Below, in pieces: positions 50,401-62,214 of a DNA stretch of 64,000 nucleotides. A program made the position numbers and the translations under genes. Each line of letters starts with the position of its first letter. Within the stretch, counting starts at the first letter, position 1. The notes under the pieces were generated by a model that was not told where the DNA came from, did no database searches, and was given only the letters and a program-made list of their open reading frames with translations. Where the stretch lies: assembly GCA_011109175.1 (NCBI GenBank), contig RDEW01000048.1, forward strand, positions 271,445 to 335,444, written 5' to 3'. The DNA is from Dicyema japonicum. Lineage: Eukaryota > Dicyemida > Rhombozoa > Dicyemidae.

Positions 50401-50870
50401 ATAAACCAGATATAAGAACATGTCCTATACATATGCCAAAAGTATCAAAAGAAGCTCACCTTACTCCGGGACATTATGGATACGTCACCAAATCACTAAA
50501 AACTTAACAACTATCTATAGGAAATTTATCAGAACGATTTACAAGCCTATTTGAACAGAATCGGACAATAGCCACACCAGATATTAACCATCTCTGTTCT
50601 TGTCCGAACCATCCTTTGAATTGAGCGCCACAGTAGATATACCTGACGAATCTATGGGATCGTCCGCGTTTGGTTTTATTTTTCTGTTAGGAAATGGTTT
50701 ATTTACATGAAGGGAGTAAGGGTAAACAATAAAGACAGAAAGATAAATATAAAGCAAACCACCATACAAGAAAAATAAAATATAGAAATATAGGTTAACC
50801 ATAGTATATAATAATAAAGTAATAATAAATAAAATAAATATTAAAAAAGTAAAAGTGTGTTGTAGGTGTG
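50401..50870. other. AT-rich spacer upstream of the HMG-box gene
   Basis: No supported gene. 50780-50870 is almost pure A/T, as is usual just upstream of genes in this window. Confidence 0.35.
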
Positions 50871-52067
50871 ATGAATAAGGAAATAATATATTTAAATAGA
50901 AATGACATAAAGGATGGGTGAGATTAAACTAATGTTAGAGGAGTAACATTTGAGACAAGATTGGAGGATGGTAGTGTTCAGCAACTTTTTATAAGTTTGG
51001 AAGATTTATTAACATTTCGTACTGAGGATCCCGAGTATGATGATGTAATGAATATAGTTTGGTAGCAATAGAATTTGAGGAGGGTGGAGAATCAACAGGG
51101 CCAGTAATTTTATCAATAGCAAACATTCGTGACTTAATAGTGAGTAAACCAGCAATATCTGAGGAGGCAGTAATGGAAGCAGTATTTGGTAGTAAATATA
51201 AAGTTTATGTCAATGCCACTGCCAGGATCTCGTCGTCGTCCTATGTTGAATAACTCGTTGATTAGTAGTCTGCCTCCGAAACGTCCAGCGAATGCGTATG
51301 TGATATGTGATTGTAGATACACAATGTTTTACCGAAAACAGAAAAAGTCATTGAAAGGACTGACTAAACGAGAGATATCAGTTCGTTCAGGGAAGGAATG
51401 GAATGATATGGATGATTGTCAAAAGTCAGAGTTTTACAGATTAGCGGACAAGGACAGATTCAGATATGCTAAGGAAATGACTGAATACAAAAACTCTGAT
51501 TCTTACAAGGAGATTATGAAATTAAATGCACAAAACATATCAACAGGTGGAGAGACATACCATTGTGATATATGCTCTGAGACATTCTCCACTTCACATA
51601 ATCTTCATGAACATTTGATTGGACAGTACCACATGAGAAATCTATCCAGTTTTAATATTTTATATTTTTAGGTTATCTAACTATTCAAAAGGCTAAGGAT
51701 ACTGTTAATAATCTATGTCAACAAGTTGATCCTCACAATCTAGCACAGGCACTATTGAATATGTGTCCTGAGTGTAATGGTCCTCTTGATATACAGTCCT
51801 TTATTCTTACTTTTCACTCTAAATTATATCGTTCTCTTTTTTATTACTTTAGAACAACAAAATGAAATCAAATTACTCACTCATAAACTTTACGACATTA
51901 AAAACAAACGAAAGGCACTCAAAAAGGAGGCTGACGAACTTAAGGTTCACTTTCTAGTTATTTAGAAAAATAATTATAAACTCGACAATGACATTCATGC
52001 TCTCTTTCATTCTAATCTTCTTTTGGTTGAAAAAATTGATCTCTTAAAGGCTGCTCAAAATAATTAA
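50871..52067 (+). CDS. HMG-box protein with C2H2 finger and coiled coil, HMG20-like
   Basis: A probable chromatin factor. An acidic N-terminal region (FETRLEDGSVQQLFISLEDL, EFEEGGESTGPVILSIANIR) is unlike anything I recognise. The HMG box follows: PPKRPANAYVI, KGLTKREISVRSGKEWNDM, FRYAKEMTEYKNSDSYKEIM. The last part resembles YMKELRAYQQSEAYK of HMG20A/B. Then comes one C2H2 finger (CDICSETFSTSHNLHEHL, later H), CPECNG, and a C-terminal coiled coil (QNEIKLLTHKLYDIKNK). Introns of 21, 21, 23, 22 and 21 nt are clear. One near 51190-51225 is longer (34 nt best fits), and a single-base deletion near 51050 is needed. HMG20 identity is an inference from the box plus coiled coil; HMG20 itself lacks the C2H2 finger as far as I know. 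Confidence 0.72.
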
Positions 52068-52394
52068 TTACTTTTCATAATACTTTTTAATTATTAAGAA
52101 ACACCATTTCTACCTAATTACATCCTGAGACTAAACATAACCACATTCTCAGAAATTACAAAAGAGTTGCTACAAAGATTCATTGGAAGGATCATTGTAG
52201 TCTTATCAAGATTACCTTGCTTTCGTGTTTTCATCAAAGTAGGTTAATTCTTGTTCCCTTTTCTGTTTAATAAGAGATAATAGAGCATACAACCTATAAT
52301 TTTGTGGGATATTTTTGTGTCAGATTATTCAATTCCCAGTGGTTGAATTAAGTTAGTTAGTTATTAACCTCTCTACCTTTTAGGAGGCCGGCCG
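52068..52394. other. Spacer; possible LINE tail at its end
   Basis: No gene. At 52365-52390 the plus strand has a weak version of the tail seen at 36260 and 46145 (taacctctctaccttttagg agg). Confidence 0.3.
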
Positions 52395-53391
52395 TTCTCA
52401 GGTATCCAGCAGCTAGTACTGGACGCTTCCACAGGTATTCGATGTTCACTGGAGGTACTGCAGGAGAAAGCTTCTTGTAGAATTATGATAATCGGTCCGG
52501 TGATGGAAGCCAAGAGCTCGATTTGTCTCAAAGGAGGAAGTTCCCAGAACATCGTTGTGTTTGGGTCCTATTCGTTTCTCTGTTGAGGGTAGTTTCTCGA
52601 GGCATCCACCAATGTGGAGGGCCATCTAGTAGATCGTTCCAAACCAGTCTTCGGATTGCTTGTAGAGATGTGGAAATGTATTGTCTTTGATTTGTTTTAT
52701 TTGGAGGAGGCTTATGAGTTCTAGTCAGTTTACAAAACAAGTGTGTTATGGTCAGAATTATCTAGGTAAGGATTGATTCTGCAGGTTGTCAGTAATTGTA
52801 CAGTAAAGTCTTCATGTTTGTAGTTGAAGTGAAAATCTATCCAATAAAGGTTTTCCATCATAGTCTACGTAACGCCACAGATTTAGATAATTGAGAGATA
52901 TCCGACGATGCTTAAATAATCAAATGAAGAGTTTTCGTGCTTATTTGATTACATCGTCAGGTAGCATAGTGCCTCGATTCATGATGAGCTGTGAGTTCGC
53001 TGCTAAAGAGGGTGAACATAGGGATAAATCAGGAGAGGTGCATCTATCACTGCTCCTTAAAGGGATTCTTGTGTGTAATTTAGGATCATTCAGGATAAAC
53101 ATATCAATATGACCATTTGCGATGAACTCCCCTAGGGTGTCAGAGAAATGTGAAGCTATCCAAACGTGGTGTCGGGCATTTAGGTCACCGCATATTATAA
53201 CGTTCTTTAGTATTGAGAGGCAAGGTATACTTGGGGAGTGAGATTTTGGGCAGGATCCTTGTGGTGGAATATATAGGTTAATCAAGTTGATCCAAAAAAA
53301 CGAGTACAGCATTTTGATGGTGATCTTCTCCATGGTATCGTCTGAGTCCAAAAGTTCTGAGATCCGTCGACTCGCGTCAAAAAAAGGTATA

Positions 53392-53601
53392 ATAATATAA
53401 TAATAGCCTTTTCACGAGAGCCATAATATTTATAGCTCCGCATAGGCAGGACACACACTTTGTTTAAGTAAAGAACAATTAATATCAATTAATCGTAGAA
53501 CCAAGGAATGATCTTCACTTTTTTTTCTTGTGTGTGGGTCCTTTCTAGACAATCCAGTTCCGCAGTGAGTATCCACTGATGACGGCGTCACTCGTCAAAC
53601 C
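53392..53601 (-). mobile_element. tRNA-derived SINE, copy D, 5'-truncated, nested in a LINE
   Basis: Reverse complement of the SINE body and tail, from ggtttgacgagtgacg to the (tta)n run. The tRNA head is missing. It lies between the codons for Ile and Pro of the host LINE endonuclease (KNGI | PFFDAS), whose frame resumes correctly. A short tata is repeated at both edges. Confidence 0.85.
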
Positions 53602-53821
53602 TATACCGTTCTTAATAATTGTGAGTATTCATCCACCTGGTCTTCCCAGACGGTCCTTACGGATTACTGTGTATCCCGGGAAAGAGAGGCGTGGGCGGAT
53701 GAGAGCTTGAATTCCTGAATGATAGCAAGGTCAGCTCGAGTTGAGGAGAAGAGAACTCGAAGTTCCAGAATCTTCTTTTAAATTCCATTTGTATTTAGTT
53801 GTAGAATTATTAAATCTCCGT

Positions 53822-53857
53822 TGGACCAGGGTTTGTTTCAATGTCGTCACATAGCAG
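53822..53857 (-). other. 2A-like ribosome-skipping motif in a LINE ORF
   Basis: Minus-strand codons read LLCDDIETNPGP. The D-[VI]-E-x-N-P-G-P core is complete; the residue before the D is D rather than the usual G. 2A motifs make the ribosome skip the Gly-Pro bond, and they are known near the start of ORF2 in several APE-type LINEs. Position immediately before the endonuclease start fits that use. Function in this decayed copy is not implied. Confidence 0.75.
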
Positions 53858-54183
53858 GATCAAAAGTCCAGAACAATGATGACACAAATCGGAGTCGGAG
53901 GGACATAAGTTACGGGAGCCCCCAAGAGGTGGGGAGAAGTTGATGGCTTTTATCGTTCCTTTCCAGAATGAGTGATACCTTATATCGCTGCGTTGAACCT
54001 TCTTCAAATCCTAAAAAACGTCATTCGATCCAATTATCTCTTCCCTACTCAGTAGTGGAGCTCTCACAAGGGCAAATATTAATGATTGGACAGGATGTGT
54101 TTCACTCCACTCTAGGGATATATCCAAAAATTATTTATCAGGTTTAATAAGTGAAATTATTTTAAAAAATTAATTATAAAATA

Positions 54184-55548
54184 ATGTTTAGTGTGTCAAG
54201 ATTGTTGTTAACAAGTATATGTATAATAATAATAAATGAATATAAAAGAGAGATTAAAGAATTGGTAGAATGAATAAATGAAAATAGGGGGATATTGTGA
54301 TTGAGAAAGGTTATTCGTGGAAAGAGTATTCAGTAATAACAGAAGATGGATATATATTAAGATTACAAAGGATTGGAGGTAATGTAAGCAGAAAGGAATA
54401 TCCAATATTACTACAACATGGATTACTGACTAGTAGTGTTGATTGGATTGTTGGTGGTTTTGGTAATAATGTGTGTTGTATAAATAGCATATTTGTTGGT
54501 AAATGAAGGATATGACGTTTGGCTTGGTAATCTTCGTGGAAATATATATTCAGTAAATCACACAACACTGTCACCAGATGATGAGGAATATTGGAATTAT
54601 TCGTATTATTGATAAAAATAGTTAGAATTGAAGAACATGCAAAATATGATATAACAGGAATGGTAAATTATATTACAGAAAAAACTGGTAAAAGAAAAGT
54701 AATAATGATTGGCCATTCTCAGGGTGCTCTGATTAGTTTAATACAATTGTCACGTGATGTAGAATTTAGTGATAAAGTATGATATGAATATATGTAGATA
54801 TTACTATTTGTAGGATTAGCACCAGCAGTATCATTTAAGGATACAAGTGTGTATTGGTTTATTTGTCTCCATATTATAAATATTTTAATATATTGGGAAA
54901 TAAGTGGTTTCTGAAACCTCATAGAATAATTGGATTAATAGGAAGGACTATTTGTGATAGTCTATTATATAATATTTGTTTATTTATTATTGGATTATTT
55001 AATGGATTTAATACAAATAATATTGATTTAGTAATATTATATTTACATTAGACTCGTCTCCCATTGTATTTGCAATATCAGCCATCCTCAACCTCCGTCA
55101 AGAATATGATTCACTTTGCCCAAGTTTATATATTTACTATTATTAGATGATTGTCAGTAATAAACTACAATATTATGATTACAAGCATAACAACCTACAA
55201 TTATACAATCAAACAACACCACCAATCTACAATATCACCAATATTTATAATCCACTAATATTTATAGCCAGTCAGCATGATTGGTTATGTCCTGCTTATG
55301 TACTATTTATATTATTATAGAATCTCAAACAATTTACATTTCCTAATCTTTTACATTCAATCACCCTCAATCACTTTGCACATCTTGACTTTATTTTGGG
55401 AAAACATGCATTATCATTAGTTTACTCTCCTATTATTCATTTAATCAATATCTCTTATCACTACACATTTTGCTTTATGATTACTTGGGTATTCGGGACC
55501 TTTCTCCCATTTCTCATTCACCAAATCAAATATATCTGTTTCTCTTAA
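54184..55548 (+). CDS. LIPA: Lysosomal-acid-lipase-like alpha/beta hydrolase
   Basis: This family hydrolyses cholesteryl esters and triglycerides in lysosomes or is secreted. The start MFSVSRLLLTSICIIII is a good signal peptide. Lipase landmarks: YSVITEDGYILRLQRIGG, YPILLQHGLLTSSVDWI, GYDVWLGNLRGNIYS, nucleophile elbow IGHSQGALISL (Ser), TSVKNMIHFAQ, catalytic Asp in ASQHDWLCPAY and His in LNHFAHLDFILG. Seven introns of 21-25 nt. A one-base deletion (about 54852) is needed, giving 402 residues, close to human LIPA (399). The stop at 55546-55548 lies inside the 3' end of the kelch gene on the other strand: a 108-bp antisense coding overlap. Confidence 0.92.
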
Positions 55549-56444
55549 TTCTTTATCCTTACTATATCCTCCCACTACAAATAGTCGTCCAAAGTATAAT
55601 GCACTACCAACATAACTACGTCTATTTGGAGTACATGTCAGGATTGACCAAACATTCTTTACTACGTCATACTTTTCTATTATATAAACACCCATCCATT
55701 CATTCTCCACCAAACATTCTCCCCCAACAGCCAACAACATATTCTCATACGATATTAGTACGTGTCCTATTCGACCCACCAACATATCACATTTCCTTAT
55801 CCATTCCTCTGATATTATGTCATATTCTATTGTCATCTCCAATGGCGGACCATTCTCATATTCTTGACCCCCTGATATGTAGATACCACCAAAGTGAAAT
55901 GCCATTCCATGATTCATTAAATTACATGGAAGAGGCTCTAATAATGACCATTTTGTATGTCCATTAATCATAATATTAGCACAATCCAACACTCTTGTCT
56001 TTTTTTCTCTCTCCTCAATCTCCCCACAAAGTAATAGTTCTGTAATACTATCAAAATCATCACTAATAGTTTGACATCCACCAGTCATCACAAATTTAGT
56101 ATCATCAATTGCAACAGCACATCCATATCTACCAGGACACACTGATATATCTGTCCTCCATAGATTATTACAGGGATTTACTATTCTTAAATATACTATG
56201 CTTGACGTTGATCTCCCAGATTTTGTCCGTCCTCCGATTATTAAAAGGGAGTTGTTTAAGTAATTTAATTCAAAATCTGTTAGATAATTCAAATGTTCGC
56301 AAATTCTCCATAATTTCCAACAAAGTGGATATAAATTAGGATTGAGTGAGTATATTATTGTTGGGTCACTCCCATCTATTTTATCATAACAAACTAACCT
56401 TTCCCAACATTAACTGATATTATAAGGTCTTGTCCACTATTCAT
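55441..56444 (-). CDS. Kelch-repeat protein without BTB domain
   Basis: A beta-propeller scaffold, probably for protein binding. The first exon MNSGQDLIISVNVGK is joined by a 23-nt intron (56376-56398) to DGSDPTIIYSLNPN. Kelch repeats with GG doublets follow: NNSLLIIGGRTKSGR, TKFVMTGGCQTIS, GGIYISGGQEYENG, NMLLAVGGECLVE and GRLFVVGGYSKDK. Each pairs with a later aromatic (W..L, YD...W). 326 residues, no frame break, stop TAA at 55443-55441. No BTB/BACK domain lies upstream, so it is a kelch-only protein of uncertain partner. Convergent with and overlapping the lipase 3' end. Confidence 0.9.
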
Positions 56445-56934
56445 TACTTAACACTTTTATACGTATTATATAGATTTGGATTTATATAATCGATTATTGA
56501 TTAAGGACATTATGCACTTGTTTTTCCTATCCAACATATAACTGCACTGGTCTCAGGAGGTCTCCCACTACAACATTCCTGAATACATCAAAAAGGATAG
56601 AATTATTAATTTATGAAAAGAGAAACAGTCCTGATTTCAGCAAGTCGATAGAATTATAAGTTGTACGCGTAGAACCTCATAAAAGTACGAGGGTCCTCCT
56701 TTGTCATTGATAAAACCAAGATGTGGTATGATCATTCTCACCAGTTGAGGTCAAAAATGCCATTAAATTCCAAAAACTACTAGTCAAGTGGACAGATAAA
56801 ATTCCTATGATTGTTATAAAAAACTGGACTCAGGACACTCCCAGCACTAACACATATACAACATATCCATAAATAACAACACAATTACAAGTTGCCCCAC
56901 ATCCACCCATTACAGAATCCTGGAAAACCATAGG

Positions 56935-57445
56935 TTTTCATGAATGTTGAACACAAATTCAATGTCAACGTCCACGGAAAATTACTTTACTTGTCTGTTT
57001 ACGTCGAATAGAAGACTAAGTTATTCCGTCGAACTAATTTTTAATGGTTAACTAATCCCACACAAGCCTAGATTCTGCGAGTAACATTTGACACCCTTAT
57101 GACTACCAACACACATGTGTGTCAAACGTAATCAGTTCTTGGGGACGAAAGCTTAACTTCGTGAAGGTGCTCATCTCAAATTTTAAAGGATCCTTAAACC
57201 AGTCACTATCCACGTTTTACACTCAATTCATCGAGTCAACTATAAGTTATGGATGTGCAGCTTGGGAACAAAACTTGCCAGAACAACTCAAATCAATGAC
57301 TAACTCTTTGAGGTCCTTTTGAGTAAGTCGGCCGGAATATTTACTTAAAATGGAAAACCGCCAGAAGAACGGTCTTATCGAAAACATTTAGGTTTCCGAG
57401 AGCAACACCGGGAAACGATAAGAGTGTTACTGAGAGAAGCCGGGA
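56935..57445 (+). mobile_element. LINE RT thumb fragment
   Basis: Shifted plus-strand frames read NVHGKLLYLSVYVE, ILRVTFDTLM and FYTQFIESTISYGCAAWEQ, the thumb motif of the jockey/CR1-like LINEs. The first part is close to the minus-strand fragment at 28770-29110. 56445-56934 and 57446-57959 show no feature. Confidence 0.65.
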
Positions 57446-57959
57446 TGATGGCCTTTTTTAATTAATTAGTATTTTATAAAGAACTTATTGATTAGTGGAG
57501 GTTACTCCTTATTTAATATAAGGTAGAAATATAATATGGTGGAGGATCAATGCTTCTGGATGAGATCAGAAATCCTTAACTCATACTACCAACTGCATGA
57601 GGCAGGACTAATGTTTGAAAGTACTTTAATATAAAGTTTTTTTGAATATTTTTTCAAATCTTGTTCTCCCTACCACTCCGTGGAGTTCCTTGGAGGTTAA
57701 TTCTCTCCCTTATTTTTTAATCTTAAGTGGCATGTCAAAACTCATGAAATATTGCTTCTTTACTGATGATCTTATCAATCATGCAAAGATAAAAGCATTT
57801 AAATAGCTTAATGTTCAAAATCACCTAAATCTGTATGATTCGTGCTATAATTAATGGTTGTACCCACTAACTTTAGTCTTAAACAGGGGAAACACAATTC
57901 TGTAGACTAGTAATGTTTTGATCAAGGTATTTGTTATTTCACATAATCTTCCTGTACTC

Positions 57960-58540
57960 TCTACATTATAGAGGTGAGGATTTTATGTTGTAATGTGAGA
58001 AAGAGAGGTTCTACGGCTGACTGATAAAATCGATCAACTTGGTTGTCGCAAAAAAAACGACGATAATCAAGAATAACTGTATCTCTGTTGTAACCACAAT
58101 CGTAAAAACGCAGTGACCAATAAAATTTGTAGTTTTTAATAAGGATTTTAAGCTCAACTGGAGCCTTTCGGACTGGATCGTGCAGATGGCAAAAAGCCAG
58201 ACGGTATGACGCTTTTCCCATATTCATACTTTTAGTCATTGGTCTGGTATGTAACCTGTGTGGATACTTTCTCCACTTCGCTCCTTCTGAGATCTGCTCA
58301 GAAACCTGGATCTGCGGCCAACACAGCAGATTGGCCAAAATCCAGAAGTACTTGGCCATTGGAGACCGATAACGATTCACACAGTGGCTATAGAACCTTC
58401 ACTGCGGCCTTTTTGAATGAAATAGGAAGGGAACTAGCAAGCCGAAAAAAAAGTACCCGCGAATTGTTCTGGCTAAGACAACGAATCTGGATTGCCGTAT
58501 TACGTGGATACGCACATGCAATCCTGTCTGTATAGGATTA
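57960..58540 (+). mobile_element. RT-element nuclease fragment (3 of 5)
   Basis: Plus strand: EPFGLDRADGKKPDGMTLFP with an intact P-D-G, then VWYVTCVDTFSTS, QKPGSAANTAD and HSGYRTFTAAFLNEIGREL. The C-terminus reads ELFWLRQRIWIAVLRGYAHA. The kkPDG ... VW-VTCVD order is the best view in this window of the putative PD-(D/E)xK core. Confidence 0.65.
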
Positions 58541-58669
58541 ATTATCTAAATATTTTTTATTAATTATTAATAAATTTTTTTCACATTATTAATGATGCTT
58601 ACAAGAATGATTGACACTAAATTAAGTATTATACATCAATGGGAGTTACCTCTCATGATCGATCACAAG

Positions 58670-58960
58670 TCCAATGTTCTAGAAGAGCCATCGCGTCATT
58701 CTAGGCTCACACTTTCGCAGCCCTGCAAGCCGCCCGATTAACCTGATAAACTCATACGTTTCAGGGCCAATAACGACAGACGTCTCAATGGAGATCGTCT
58801 GGAAAGTGAACCGGTCCACAATGCAGCGTTGCTTCCTCCTTTTCAAATATTCAGGAGTGTTCGCTGCGGAACTCCCACGCAACGATGACATGAGCAGATT
58901 CGCATTATTGAAAGTTTTCATGCACGTTGTCCCAACTATGGTTCTTTCAGAACATTGGAC
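58670..58960 (-). mobile_element. RT-element nuclease fragment (4 of 5)
   Basis: Minus strand: MKTFNNANLLMSSLRGSSAAN, TPEYLKRRKQR, IETSVVIGPETYEFIRLIGR, the nuclease C-terminal part after the VCVDT motif. Opposite in orientation to fragment 3, 130 bp away. Confidence 0.6.
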
Positions 58961-59302
58961 TCGTGATCATGAGGTAACTCCCATTGTTTGCTCAATGCCT
59001 GCATGCCATAATGAAGACCTTGTCATAATAACTTTAATATATTTGCCATTTATGCATCAATTACGGGATATCAAGATAATGATTTCTTATCACTACTAAA
59101 TTGCGTTCTTATCGTAATAAATGTTGGATTATTATGGCATACACAAAGTTCCTAGTTTATAAGGAGGAAACAAATTTTCAATCAGTAGGGGGGAATTGAT
59201 TAAAGCATGATTGATTAAATCAATATGTAATTTAATAAGTTATTTATTATAATAAATAAATAAAATAATAATAAAATATAAATAATTGCAACAATTTATT
59301 CC

Positions 59303-60640
59303 ATGTTAGGCAAGAGTAATTATAGATCAATGATATCAACAAATAACACATTAAGAATGATACCAATGGATAGAGTAAAGACAGAAGTGAAAATGTCAGG
59401 AATGATGGTGTCGTGTAGTGTGGTGCATATACAGGAGAGGAAATAATAATGGAGATTGATGTAATAATGATAAAAAATATAGAAAAATGTAACAGGAAGA
59501 ATGTTATTGGAGATGTTTTGTAGTGATAATCGTATTAATGATATTGAATTCTTTTCTTTCTATAGAATGGTCAAATTATCAGAGAGAGTATGGATTGATG
59601 ATAGTAAAAGTGTATATAAACAAAACAAACGTATATATTATTATTATTATTATTATAGATGATAAACTATTTTTTGGGGTTAAATTCTACCCACCTGACC
59701 CAACTAAGGTCACTGATGACTTTACTAGATATATTCTATGTCTCCAAATACGCAAAGATTTCCTTTCTGCAAGGTATTCTTTATATATCACTACTGAATA
59801 TTGGCTTGTCTCAATGTCACTGTACAATTGGCTGCATATGCTGTACAGAGTGAGTATGGAGACTACAGGAATCCAGATAGTGTTGAATACAGGGACTGTC
59901 TTACTGCAAACTCTCTCACAGAGTCACCTTCTCTTGAGTATTTGGGAAGAATAGGCGAAATACACAAAACACTAAAGTAATATTAACTAACATTTCAGAG
60001 AATTATCTAATTCTGAGGCAGATTTAATGTTTTTGGACACTTCTAGGAAACTCCCTCGATATAGTTTTGACTTTTTCATTGGAGAAGTAACATTTAATAT
60101 AATCACAGACTAAACAAGGATCGGAGGTTACCATTGGAGTTGGTTGTACTGGCCTTTGTCTCTATTTGGCACAGGTCCGTATATATCGATTCACGTGGCT
60201 CAAAATTATTAAACTATCCTACAGAGGATATCATTTTACCATTAAATTCAGAGGAAATAACAATTCTGGCTATTCCTCACAGATTTACAGAATGAAGGAT
60301 AGGAATGAGGCTAAGAGACTTTGGGACAGGGCCATTGAATGTCACATGTTCTTCAGACTCAGTGTTGCACTCCCTGACAAAACTGCACTCAAATTTAATT
60401 CATCAATGAGAAGGTCTTTCAGGGATATGCTTACTGACAAACAAAACATTACTGTATCTATTACATCTTCTATTTAGGTCCCTGATGCTACAAGAAAACA
60501 GTCTTTCACGGAATATGACACCAACTATGATGTAATCTTTTACATTATTGCAGGCACTAAGGAAAGCTGTGTTAGAGGTTACTAGAGTCCCAGAATTTGT
60601 TATGGTGGATAAAATTAATATTAATAATCTTAGCTATTAA
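59303..60640 (+). CDS. FERM-domain protein, band 4.1-like
   Basis: FERM domains link membrane proteins to cortical actin. F1: [43 protein letters not shown]2: [49 protein letters not shown]3: [57 protein letters not shown]. The KFYPPDP and ITRY-LCLQLR-type motifs match protein 4.1. Introns of 22, 28, 22, 22, 24 and 22 nt. A further one after FLSA (about 59777) lacks an AG, and a one-base deletion near 59433 is needed. About 390 residues with only a short tail after FERM, so it lacks the spectrin-actin-binding and C-terminal domains of classical 4.1. Confidence 0.9.
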
Positions 60641-60734
60641 TTCTCATTTTGTTATTTAATTGGCTTAATTCACATTATATTCCTTTTTATTGAATTGACG
60701 GGACTCACTGTTGTCCATGGAAAAAGTTCTGATG

Positions 60735-60992
60735 GCCGATGCAGTACATTCAGGTTAAGGCTTCACGTATCTACGATTCTTTGGCTTGACAAGTGACGTT
60801 GTCATCAGTGAAAATTTCAACGCGAAACCGGATCGTCTATAAAGGACTCACAGACAACAACAACAAAAGAAGTAGAGAGCACTCCTTGGTTCTCCCTCTA
60901 CGATTAGTTATGATAGCTGTTCTTTGCTTAAAGTGTGTTTAATGCTTGAATGGAGCTGTAGCTAATATGAGTAAAGTGCAGTATTACTATTG
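60735..60992 (+). mobile_element. tRNA-derived SINE, copy E, old and diverged
   Basis: Body landmarks in the same order as the other copies: cttcacgtatctacgat, ttgacaagtgacgttgtcat, tccttggttct, ctctacgattagtta and gctgttctttgcttaaa. It ends in a degraded tail (aatggagctgtagctaatat gagtaaagtgcag tatta). Head not recognisable. Confidence 0.7.
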
Positions 60993-62214
60993 AATGCTAT
61001 TAGTTTGGAAGGTAACATGATAATTAATTTCCGGAAAACATATTGTTGATTAGTTTCGGGAAATGGTTGTCCGCTGGTTTGGAAGAATTGAATGTTGCAC
61101 AATGAGGGTTGTGACATTTCAGATGCCTTCAATATACAGTTTTGATTTGTAAGAATGACAATACGGATTCCCCCTTCAGACAGTGGGACGTATCTAACCT
61201 CTTAATTATTGCGTGTAGATGTTTGCTTTTCAGTTTTATATGTGTGTTTTGGGGTCAACCATTAAAGTTTCAGAGGAAAACATGTTTTCTTTCGCTATGG
61301 ATGTGAGTGATTTTTCCCTAAGAGGTACTTGCTCAGAGTGATCTGAGGATGTCATATTTCCTGATAGAAGGCCTGATCGTCAATGCTACTGGTAATTTAT
61401 ACAATTCCCGTAGAAAGAAATGAACTCTTTATTTCATCTGTTTTAAATAACTTCTTTAGCATTCGGACATAAGAATTCGTTAACTTTTCCATACTGACAT
61501 TGGGGAGAACGATATCAAAATTAATTTTAATAATCCTTACAATATTTGTAAGTTTAACACAAATAGTCACAACTAATTAATCAAAGGAAGGAACCCATGG
61601 AAGACTGTCTGGTTGTACCTACCAAATTCATCCTCCAATAGTCCATTACAGGTTTACACGATAGTGGACAAGTATGTCCGCTCTCTTCCATTTTCATCAC
61701 ACGTCCTACCGTCGCAGAAATCACTTCATTCTTATGTTGAATAGTATTCATTTGGTAATCTTCATTGAGTTGATTAGAAAAGAGGTTGTCCAAGAAGGCA
61801 AACAACGTTGAACAGTTCATGGTAGACAATTCCTAATAAAAGTTATTTAAATATTAAATACAAAATTGTACATTTTCATGTTTTATATCTGTTTTAAGTT
61901 TTCCCTATAAAAAGTTTTATTTTATCCAACTTAACCATTACAAAAGGTGACAGGAATACTTTAGTCATAAATTCTCATATGCTTTTGTCTCCGAATATTG
62001 ATTTCATCAATTAAAACAGACTGCTTCAGTTATGATTGATTAATTTTTTGGAATAGATTCTCAATGTCGACAGTATTAGGGAGTCCAGTACACTTTATAA
62101 AATCTTTATTATTCAGTTTATGCTACAGAATGACAAAGACCTTAATACGTTATCCATGAGTCAGTAGATGAGTAAGAAATATTGTACAATTTGGACATCT
62201 TTGAAACATAAATA
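60993..62214. other. Unassigned; one open minus-strand frame
   Basis: A minus-strand frame at 61829-61581 (MSTMNCSTLFAFLDNLFSNQ onward, 82 codons) shows no motif I recognise. Its length and composition leave open a small host exon. Otherwise no feature. Confidence 0.25.

Larger units (their letters stand above)
52395..54020 (-). mobile_element. APE-type LINE with 2A-like motif, RT deleted, interrupted by a SINE
   Basis: Minus strand. An N-terminal piece (54007-53810) ends LLCDDIETNPGPTEI. After a one-base shift the endonuclease begins (LIILQLNTNGI, LAIIQEFKLSS) and continues LGRPGG*ILTIIKNGI. It is then cut by a SINE (53392-53601) and resumes PFFDASRRISELL, INLYIPPQGSCPKS, VIICGDLNARHHVW and TSPDLSLCSPSLA. 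The RT palm is absent. C-terminal debris follows at 52740-52400 (KLTRTHKPPPNKTNQRQYIS). Related in sequence to the 8286-11110 LINE. Confidence 0.78.

Noticed and set aside
54311-54574. 87-codon minus-strand frame
   Set aside because: It is antisense to the lipase exons and has no motif of its own.
55470-55967. 165-codon plus-strand frame
   Set aside because: It is antisense to the kelch repeats; the kelch frame explains the conservation.
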